Shown here: piece after piece, positions 1-6,300 of the stretch
Position numbering within the stretch: position 1 is the stretch's first letter
Layout of the letters: each line of letters opens with the position of its first letter
Source of the DNA: Chloroflexota bacterium
Lineage (GTDB): Bacteria > Chloroflexota > Anaerolineae > 4572-78 > J111
Length of the DNA stretch: 8,932 nucleotides
Direction: 5' to 3'
Assembly: GCA_003695455.1 (NCBI GenBank)
Contig: RFJF01000699.1
Span: forward strand, 1 to 8,932
Notes under the pieces: model-generated
The model's input: only the letters and a program-made list of their open reading frames with translations
Told to the model about the DNA's origin: nothing
Database searches by the model: none
Translations under genes and position numbers: made by a program

Positions 1-252
1 CAAAAATCGGGTGCGCGCCGGCGATTCCGGCACGCCCCGGTCATCCAGCAGCCAGCCGGGCAAACGCAGCAGCGGAAGGTCGTGGCGGCGCAGTAAAATA
101 TCGCGGAACTCGCCGGAATCGCTGAAGCGGATAGCCAGGTTGTTTTTGAGCAGCACGCCGGTTTCAAACAGCGGCGGCGGCAGAGTACCAAAAAATTGTT
201 CAACCACCGGAAACCAGTGATTGCGGATGGCAGCATCATTTTTCCACAACAT
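1..252 (-). CDS. N-terminal part of an unrecognised protein, cut by the left window edge
   Basis: The frame is open for 84 codons from an ATG at 252-250 to the window edge. The start is supported by a GGGAGGG ribosome-binding sequence about 8-9 bases upstream. The protein begins MLWKNDAAIRNHWF and is soluble-looking, with no signal peptide or membrane segment in this part. I do not recognise the family. A short stretch around residues 58-71 (LPLLRLPGWLLDD) is loosely like the FPSLLLPWWLDG stretch at residues 55-66 of the isoprenoid-synthase-like protein at 2433-3365, so a second, divergent member of that family is possible but unproven. It follows the NHLP-type peptide gene by 86 bases, with a hairpin terminator between them, so it is probably expressed at a lower level by read-through. 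In RiPP clusters this position is often taken by a maturation enzyme; that is inference only. Confidence 0.7.
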   Translation of the reverse strand, partial: MLWKNDAAIRNHWFPVVEQFFGTLPPPLFETGVLLKNNLAIRFSDSGEFRDILLRRHDLPLLRLPGWLLDDRGVPESPARTRFL

Positions 253-270
253 GGGCAAATTCCCTCCCAA

Positions 271-302
271 ACAAAAAATCTGCCGGGTTTCCGGCAGATT
301 TT
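271..302 (-). terminator. Intrinsic terminator after the NHLP peptide gene
   Basis: A perfect 12-bp inverted repeat (arms 275-286 and 291-302, core CTGCCGG/CCGGCAG) closes a 4-base loop. Read on the minus strand, the hairpin ends in a run of six T (278-273), the form of a Rho-independent terminator. It sits about 36 bases past the stop codon of the 67-residue peptide and only a few bases before the ribosome-binding site of the next gene. It may therefore act as a partial terminator that sets the ratio of peptide to downstream protein. On the plus strand the hairpin is followed by only four T, mostly within the stem. Confidence 0.85.
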
Positions 303-338
303 AACATTACACAATTTTTGGGGGTTGACAAATATGCG

Positions 339-542
339 CTACACCGCCGCCTGATTCTCACCAAAAGAAGCGGCCAATTCTTTGAGGGCGTTCACATCCA
401 CGCCGTCCAGCGCCTCCAGCAAATCTACGGTGGGCTCAATGCCGGCTTCTTCTAACGTGCTTTTGGGGTTAGCCACCAACGCCTCGGCAAACTGCTCATC
501 CGACATGATTTTTCCAACTAACATTTGAACATCTGCGCCCAT
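339..542 (-). CDS. NHLP-clan small peptide (putative RiPP precursor or leader-like peptide)
   Basis: This 67-residue acidic peptide starts at ATG 542-540 behind an excellent AGGAGG site with 9 bases spacing. Its pattern, LVGKIMSDEQFAEAL followed by NPKSTLEEAGI and then a helical LLEALDGVD segment, resembles the nitrile-hydratase-leader-like (NHLP) clan, in particular the small Os1348-type proteins; this family call is from memory of the consensus. NHLP members often serve as leader peptides recognised by RiPP maturation enzymes. The odd feature is the lack of a clear core: there is no Gly-Gly cleavage motif, no Cys, and the tail after the leader-like helices is only about ELAASFGENQAAV. It has its own promoter and terminator, which suggests high expression relative to its neighbours. 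The gene before it encodes a cNMP-binding metallopeptidase that could be its processing enzyme (inference). A non-RiPP role, such as a helical regulatory or docking peptide, is possible. Confidence 0.85.
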   Translation of the reverse strand: MGADVQMLVGKIMSDEQFAEALVANPKSTLEEAGIEPTVDLLEALDGVDVNALKELAASFGENQAAV

Positions 543-551
543 TTTGGGGTC

Positions 552-557
552 CCTCCT
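552..557 (-). promoter_or_regulatory. Strong ribosome-binding site of the NHLP peptide gene
   Basis: AGGAGG on the minus strand lies 9 bases before the ATG at 542. It is the closest match to the anti-Shine-Dalgarno consensus in the minus-strand gene set. It fixes the start codon and suggests efficient translation. Confidence 0.85.
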
Positions 558-601
558 CGGACAGAACTGAATAAAATAGAAAATTTCAATAGACTATCCG
601 T

Positions 602-631
602 ATTGTAGCACCAACAAACCGGCAATTTCAA
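602..631 (-). promoter_or_regulatory. Sigma70-type promoter for the NHLP peptide gene
   Basis: On the minus strand, TTGAAA (631-626) and TACAAT (607-602) are separated by 18 bases in an AT-rich gap between the metallopeptidase stop and the peptide start. Transcription would begin near 595, giving a leader of about 50 bases. This lets the peptide be transcribed separately from the long upstream genes. It is read from sequence only. Confidence 0.65.
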
Positions 632-649
632 TATAACTTAAATACTAAT

Positions 650-2401
650 TCAGACGGTTTCATGGCGGGAGACGCCGTACATATCGGCCAGGCGCTGGGC
701 CAGTGCGGCGGCCATGCGCATCAAAATGGTGGGATGTTCGTAGGCGATGAGTTGCAGGTCGGCGTCGGTCAGCACAAAACAGCGTGAGGGTTCGGTGGCG
801 CGAACGGTGGCGTAACGGGGGTCTTCGGTGAAAAAGGCAATCTCGCCGAACATTTCACCGGGGGAAACGTGACTCACTACCTGCGGCGCGCCGTTCTGCA
901 AAACCAGCACCTCCAGTCGCCCTTCAATTAAAAAGAACACGTCATCATTGCGCTCGCCCTGCCAGATTACGGGTTCTCCGGCGGCAAAGTGAACCAGGTT
1001 GAATTTGTGCGCCAGTTTGAGCTGCAACTCGGCGGGCAGGGGGCGGTAAATATCGGTCTGGTCCAGCAGCGAGAGCCGGTGCAGGGTGTTGGCGGCGGCG
1101 TCATCCGGGGCGTTTGGCGCAGGTTCAACCACATGCTGCCACAGCCGGCGGTCGGTTGGGGTGGGTAAATCTTGCGGCAGGCGCAAATTGGCGGACAGGT
1201 TTTGGGCAATCAGGTGGGGAAAGCAGGGGCGAAGTTCAGCGGGAGCAAGCTGGGCCAGGTAATCGAGCGTGTCGGCCTCGGTCTCGGTCCAGCTTTCAAG
1301 CAGCAGCCGGACCTCGCGCTTGAGATGCTCGGTTTGCGCCGCCGCCGGCAACCGGGCGGATTGCAGCCGGGCCAGCAGCAGCGAGCGGTAGCGTTTGTAA
1401 AAATATCGTCCGGCAGCCGGGTGGTGTTCAATGACAGACTGGTAGGCGCGGTAGCAGGCTTGCAATGCCGGAATGGTGGCGGTTTGGGCGTCTGGCGGAT
1501 TGAGCAGTGGCAGCAGTTCCACACCCAGATTCAGGTAATTGCGGGCAAATTCGTCCACGTATTCGGTTTCGCGGCTGGTCAAATCCAGGTAGAGCCAGCC
1601 CAGATGGTAGTAAATGTATTTTATCTGGTCGGCGGCGTACTGCTCGTCAATTTCGCCAATCAGTTCATCACGCTGTTCCAGCCGGTCTTCCATATCTGCC
1701 GAAAGCTGGCCGCTGCCCTCCAGCAATTCCTCGGCCGAGACGCCCAGCGAGCTTTGCAGCATTTCCAGCGTTTCAAACTGGGCCACGTCAATCTGGCCGG
1801 ATACGTTGAGCGCGTCAAGCACGCTGTAGTAGGAATCGGCGGCAATATTTTTTTCGGCCATTTGCCGGGCCACCGTGTTGATGGCACGCCGCAGAAAATT
1901 GCGCGCCTGCGTTTTTTCCTCCGGCGACAAGCGGTGCTTGACCACAGCCACGGCCAGTTTGTTGGCTACCTGCTCCTCAAGCCACAAACTTTTGCCAAAC
2001 AAGCCGTACCGCTGTCGAAAGTGATGGGTTAGTTCGTGGGCAATGATGTGCGGAATGAACAGCCGGAAAAAGTAGAGCAGTTCCCCGGTGGACTGGCAGC
2101 CCAGCAGCGAGCGAAAAAAGAGGGCCTGCAACTTGCCGGTGGGGCCGGCCAAATCCGGCACCGACAGGTAAATGTGGCGGTCCGTGAGGCTGTAGTAGCA
2201 GAGCAAGCCCGTGCCCCGGCGCAGCTCAATGCCGGGGTCGGCCTCGATGCCGTAGGCGGCAAATTCGGCCAGAAATTTTTCAAACGCCTCCTGCCCCAGT
2301 TGGAACAAATCGGGCGGCGTTTTTTGAGTTTGTGGAGTTTCTTGAGTTGGGTGAGTTTCTGGCGTTTGAGATTTGTTCATTGATGATTGTTTATTGGTCA
2401 T
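650..2401 (-). CDS. HExxH metallopeptidase-like protein with C-terminal cyclic-nucleotide-binding domain
   Basis: This is a 583-residue cytoplasmic-type protein with no signal peptide. Residues 1-30 are a Thr/Gln/Pro-rich low-complexity tail. Residues about 35-160 hold a zinc-peptidase-like domain: AHELTHHF gives H122, E123 and H126, and WLEEQVAN places E142/E143 about 16-17 residues later as the likely third zinc ligand, as in gluzincins. Residues about 165-450 are helical and unrecognised. Residues about 455-570 form a CAP/PKA-type cyclic-nucleotide-binding domain whose phosphate cassette, FGEIAFFTEDPRYATVRA, keeps the Glu (E520) and Arg (R529) with canonical spacing. No DNA-binding helix-turn-helix follows, so it is not a CRP-like regulator. 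With a cyclase in the same gene set, cAMP-gated proteolysis is the natural inference. The start is uncertain: M1 lies in a heptamer repeat and neither M1 nor M8 (2380) has a good ribosome-binding site, so coupling to the upstream gene is likely. Substrate unknown. Confidence 0.9.
   Translation of the reverse strand: MTNKQSSMNKSQTPETHPTQETPQTQKTPPDLFQLGQEAFEKFLAEFAAYGIEADPGIELRRGTGLLCYYSLTDRHIYLSVPDLAGPTGKLQALFFRSLLGCQSTGELLYFFRLFIPHIIAHELTHHFRQRYGLFGKSLWLEEQVANKLAVAVVKHRLSPEEKTQARNFLRRAINTVARQMAEKNIAADSYYSVLDALNVSGQIDVAQFETLEMLQSSLGVSAEELLEGSGQLSADMEDRLEQRDELIGEIDEQYAADQIKYIYYHLGWLYLDLTSRETEYVDEFARNYLNLGVELLPLLNPPDAQTATIPALQACYRAYQSVIEHHPAAGRYFYKRYRSLLLARLQSARLPAAAQTEHLKREVRLLLESWTETEADTLDYLAQLAPAELRPCFPHLIAQNLSANLRLPQDLPTPTDRRLWQHVVEPAPNAPDDAAANTLHRLSLLDQTDIYRPLPAELQLKLAHKFNLVHFAAGEPVIWQGERNDDVFFLIEGRLEVLVLQNGAPQVVSHVSPGEMFGEIAFFTEDPRYATVRATEPSRCFVLTDADLQLIAYEHPTILMRMAAALAQRLADMYGVSRHETV
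2318..2370. repeat. Degenerate GAGTTT-type short repeats encoding a TPxTQ-rich N-terminus
   Basis: On the plus strand the words GAGTTT, GAGTTG and GCGTTT recur every 7-10 bases. In the minus-strand gene they encode TPETHPTQETPQTQKTPP (residues 13-30 of the metallopeptidase). The stretch is low complexity and lies directly beside the heptamer array, so the N-terminus probably grew by repeat expansion. It is unlikely to be part of the folded enzyme. Confidence 0.6.
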
Positions 2402-2427
2402 TGGTCATTGGTCATTGGTCATTGGTC
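2393..2427. repeat. Tandem heptamer array, five perfect copies of ATTGGTC
   Basis: ATTGGTC occurs five times head to tail without mismatch (GACCAAT on the minus strand), filling the gap between the isoprenoid-synthase-like gene and the metallopeptidase gene. It resembles the short tandemly repeated heptamers known from cyanobacterial genomes. The ATG used for the metallopeptidase (2401-2399) is formed by the last two copies as read on the minus strand. The upstream copies each create another ATG (2408, 2415, 2422) that opens a five-codon frame and then stops. Copy-number change would alter spacing and the number of decoy starts without shifting the main reading frame. Confidence 0.9.
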
Positions 2428-2432
2428 TTTGC

Positions 2433-3365
2433 TCATCGCTTATCCGCGCCCAGATTTGAAATTTTAGCCAGCACCCGCAGGCCGGGTTGCAGTTTTTTCA
2501 TTTTGGCTTCAAGCAGTTGCTGGCGCATGGTCAGGTAATCGGCCAGCGGCGCGCACGCCAGCCGGGCCGCTGCGTTTTGCAAATCCGCCATCCACCCATC
2601 GAGGGTGGCAATGGCCCAATCCAGCCCCTCGCGAGCCACCCAGGCCACCACCGGTTCCTCCCGGCGACGCTGGCGTTCAGCCTCGCTCAAAAACCAGGTG
2701 GCGGTGCCGTTCTTCAAATCTTTGTGCCAGTCAAACGTATCGTTGAGCATTTGATGCCACGCGCCAAACGCATCCACAAATTCAGCCCACGGCTGGTGGC
2801 GTTCCGGCTGCCCGTGCAAAAAGCAAACGGCAGCCAGCGGAATTTTGGCAGCGCACACTTTTTGCGCCGAAATTTCCCGGAAGCGAACTGCGTCAATATC
2901 GGTGAGCCGGGAATCAAGCACCGCCGCCTCTGCCGAACGGAACCAGCAGGTGTTGAACACCTCCCAAAACGGATGGCCGGCCGGAAAATATTGCTGGTAC
3001 ACAGACTGAAACCGGGTCTGAAAATAGTTGACCACGGGCAGCAGTTGCGGCTCTACCGTGGCGTGACCGTCCATCACGTTATCCACCAGCCGGATGGCGT
3101 AGTAGCCGTTGATGGTTGAATAAACCAGTTCAGCCTGGACCGCCGCGTCCGGGTTGCCGTTCAGCGTGCCGTCAAGCCACCACGGCAGCAACAGCGAGGG
3201 GAAGGCCAGCGGATGCAGAAAATAATCGGCGGGGTTGGCAGTGCCGGACAACCCGCGCAGCCACTGGTTAACCGCGGCGCCCACTTCTGGCATGGCGGTG
3301 TGCAAATCGGCTTCCAGCCGCTCCGACGCCTGGGCAACAATCTGGTTCAGGGGTGAGTTGTGCAT
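2433..3365 (-). CDS. Class I isoprenoid-synthase-like protein (terpene/polyprenyl synthase fold)
   Basis: This 310-residue protein has the size and mostly helical make-up of class I isoprenoid enzymes. Two metal-binding-type motifs sit on the expected helices. The first is RLVDNVMDG (D95, D99), in the place of the first aspartate-rich motif but lacking the usual adjacent Asp pair. The second is LNDTFDWHKD (N208, D212, D216), with exactly the N, +4, +8 spacing of the NSE/DTE triad of terpene synthases. The following DLKNGTATWFL is like the DLKxG segment of polyprenyl synthases. If active it would bind a prenyl diphosphate through magnesium and release PPi; substrate and product cannot be predicted. 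It starts at ATG 3365, inside the end of the cyclase gene (19-base overlap), behind an AAAGAGG site, so the two are probably translationally coupled. Neighbours suggest a nucleotide-regulated or peptide-linked role rather than a standard terpene pathway. Confidence 0.85.
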   Translation of the reverse strand: MHNSPLNQIVAQASERLEADLHTAMPEVGAAVNQWLRGLSGTANPADYFLHPLAFPSLLLPWWLDGTLNGNPDAAVQAELVYSTINGYYAIRLVDNVMDGHATVEPQLLPVVNYFQTRFQSVYQQYFPAGHPFWEVFNTCWFRSAEAAVLDSRLTDIDAVRFREISAQKVCAAKIPLAAVCFLHGQPERHQPWAEFVDAFGAWHQMLNDTFDWHKDLKNGTATWFLSEAERQRRREEPVVAWVAREGLDWAIATLDGWMADLQNAAARLACAPLADYLTMRQQLLEAKMKKLQPGLRVLAKISNLGADKR

Positions 3366-6300
3366 TGAATAGCCTCTTTAACTTGTTGGAGATGGAATTC
3401 AGCGCCGGCCTGTTCAAAAAATTCGGCGGCGCGATGCAGGTGTTGCGCCCGTTCCGGATGCTCCGGCGGCAGGTGCCGGCCCGTTTCAAAATGGGCCAGC
3501 GCGGCTTCAAGCGGCATGTCCAGTTGGCGAGCCGCCTCTAGGCTGATACGCCACAGTTCGCGGGCCAGCCGGGGCCGGCCCGAAAGCCACTCAAATCGGC
3601 CTTGCAGCAGGTTGGCCCGCGCCCGCCCCACCGGAAACACCCGCGCATATTTTTTGAGCGCGCCGCAGGCGCGCCGGGCCGGGCGGGTAAATGTTGAACG
3701 ATGCCCGCGAGCCTGCGGCGTAACCGGCAGTTGGTAAATTTCAATGTTCAGCCCGGCGGCCAGCTCTGATTCCCAACGGTTCAAAAACATTTCTGCCAGT
3801 CCGGCGTAACCGGGCAAAGACAGGTACGATGTGGGCATATTTTTGGCAATCAGCTCAAACGCAGCGCGGGCCGCTTCATCGGCCTGCGGCAAATGGCCGC
3901 GCTGCGCCTGCACCAGCGCCAGCAGGCCATACAGGTCAATGCGCAGCGCCTCGTCAACAATGTGGGTATCCTGTGCCAGCAAATGCTGCAAATTTTCCAG
4001 CGCCGAAAACGCCTCGTCAAATTTTCCCTGCGGCAGCAGGCAGTAGACCACGCCGCGCAACGCCCAGGCCTGGTTGTGTACATCGTTGCGCCGCCGCGCA
4101 GAAGCCAGCGTATCCTGCCACAATTGGGCGCTGGCGGGCAAATCGCCCTGAAAATATTTGACCACCGCCAGGTTGCCCACGCCGTCATCCCACCGATACC
4201 GGTCGCCCAGCCGGTCTGCGGCGTCAATAATTTGCTCAAACAGGTGGGCGGCCCGGGGCCAGTTGCCCACACCGGCGTAATACATGCCCGTGCCCAGCCA
4301 AACCCACATTTTAGCCGGCATATCATCAAATTTGCGGGTCATGTTCACAGCCCGGTAGCAGTAGGTTTGCGCCACCCGATGCACCGGCACAAAGCCGATG
4401 ATTGCCCCCACCGCGGTTGAGCCGCGCGCCAGTTCCGGCGAGGGCCCCAACTTTTCGGCCAGGTTCAGCGAGCGAAACGCGGCGTACAGCGACAGCAGGG
4501 TTTCGCCGGCAAAGTAGTAAACGGCGGTCAGCCCGTCGTACGCCTGCGAAGCTTCTCGCAGCGCCGCCCGGTCTACCTGTTTGCGCAGGCTGAATTTGGG
4601 CAGCAGCCACCACACAAACTGGCGGGCAACTTCCCAGGCCAACCCAACAATCAATCCGGGATTGCTGCGCGGCACAGGATAGCCCAGCAGGGCCAATCCC
4701 TGCTCCAAATGGGCTTGCCCATCGCTAAAACGCACCCAGTTAACGTAAGCCTGCCCCAGTTTCATTTCCCAGCGGGCGCGCTGGCGGGGTGTGGCAACGG
4801 GCGGATGGTCGTCAGACTCGGCGGCAGACTCGGCCAGTTGCAGCGCCTGGCTGAAAAACTCAACGGCTTCTTCGTTGGCAAAGGTTTTCAGGGCTTCGTC
4901 GCCGGCTTTTTCCAGATATTCCGTGGCTTTAGGGATAACGTTGGCCCGCCGCCAATGGTAGGCCAGCACCGCGTAGTGCGGCGAAAGGTCATCGGCGTAG
5001 GTTTTTTCAAACCAGCGGGCTACCGCCTGGTGCAGTTCGCGGCGCTGGGCAAACAGCATCATATTGTACGCCACTTCCTGGGTAATGGTTTGCTTGAAAA
5101 TGTAAGCCAGGTTTGGCTCCGGCTGGTCAATTTGGGTGATGTCCATTTTGTCCAGCGTGTTGAGATAATCAGACAGGTGCGGCTTTTCAATGTCAATGGG
5201 GTGGACATCATGCAGGGTAACGTATTCAAAGGCGCGGCCAATGACGCTGGCCACCTTGAGCGTGAGCTGCTGCGAGGGCGTGAGCCGGTCAATGCGGCTG
5301 GTAATGATGCCCTGAATGGTATCCGGCAGGCGCAGCGCCTGCGGGTCGGCGGTTTTTTGTGACAGCGTGCAACGGTCATGGGTTACGGTAATCAGCCCGG
5401 AATCGCGCAGGGCGTAGACCAGTTCCTCGGTGAAAAAGGGGTTGCCTTCGGCTTTTTCATACACCAGCCGGCTGAGCGCCGCCGGCAGATGGCTCACCCC
5501 CAACCGCTGGCGAATCAGCGCCGCTACCTCCTCCTGGGCCAGGTGGCCCAACTGAACTTTTTGAGCGTGGGGCAACGCCAGCAACCGGGTGTAATCGTCC
5601 GGCACGGGGGCCAGCAGCGGGCGCGTTGCCAGCACCATCATCAAAGCGGAAACCTGCGCCGCTACCAGCCGCGCCAACCCCCACGAGGCTGAATCAAGCC
5701 AGCGGGCATCTTCCAGCACCAGCAAAATGGGCGGCTCCACCGCGCCCCGCCGGGAAACAGTTTGCCGCAACAAACAAACCAGCAAATTATGCGTGTTATC
5801 GGCCCGTACTTTGCCGGACATTTGGGCAGTCAGTTCGTTGTCGGACCAATCCAGCGGCAATACCGCATCAAGCAGCGGGGCCAGTTCGGCGGCGGTGGCG
5901 CTGCTGCCCGGCAGCGGCTGGCCGTGGCACAGTTGTTCCACCTTTTCCAGCACTGCCGCGCGGCGAACTTCCGGGTCGTCGGGCAGCTCATCGAGTTTGA
6001 AAAATTGTTTGAACACCGGCCGCCAGGCGTGGTACGGGGTAGATTTTTCGATGGCGCTGCCGGCCCCCACCAGTGTGGTCACATTCAGCACACGCGCCTG
6101 CTGCAAAATCTCGCTGACCAGTTGCGATTTTCCCATGCCGGCTTCGCCCTCGATGAGCAGCACGCTGCCGCTTCGCTCGCGGTGAAGGGCCTGCAACTTT
6201 TCGGTCAGCAGCAGTTGCTCTGCTGTTCGGCCAACCAGCGGGGTTTGGAACAAGTGCGGGTCCACCGTCATCCGGCCCTGGTGGCGAGGGCGGTACACCG

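Noticed and set aside
455..570. Idea that the cNMP-binding protein is a CRP/FNR transcription factor (residue numbers of the 2401-650 product)
   Set aside because: The cNMP domain is at the extreme C-terminus, with only about 13 residues after it, so there is no helix-turn-helix domain.
1172..2032. Plus-strand open frame (286 codons) opposite the metallopeptidase gene
   Set aside because: It overlaps the conserved peptidase-cNMP gene, has no ribosome-binding site I can see, and its composition is that of an antisense shadow.
4573..4656. Possible membrane segment in the cyclase around residues 992-1016
   Set aside because: The stretch is hydrophobic but short, broken by Arg and Glu, and lies within TPR-like helices; it is better read as a buried helix pair.
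4709..5362. Plus-strand open frame (217 codons) opposite the cyclase's ATPase/TPR part
   Set aside because: It is an antisense shadow; the minus-strand frame continues a single coherent protein through this region.
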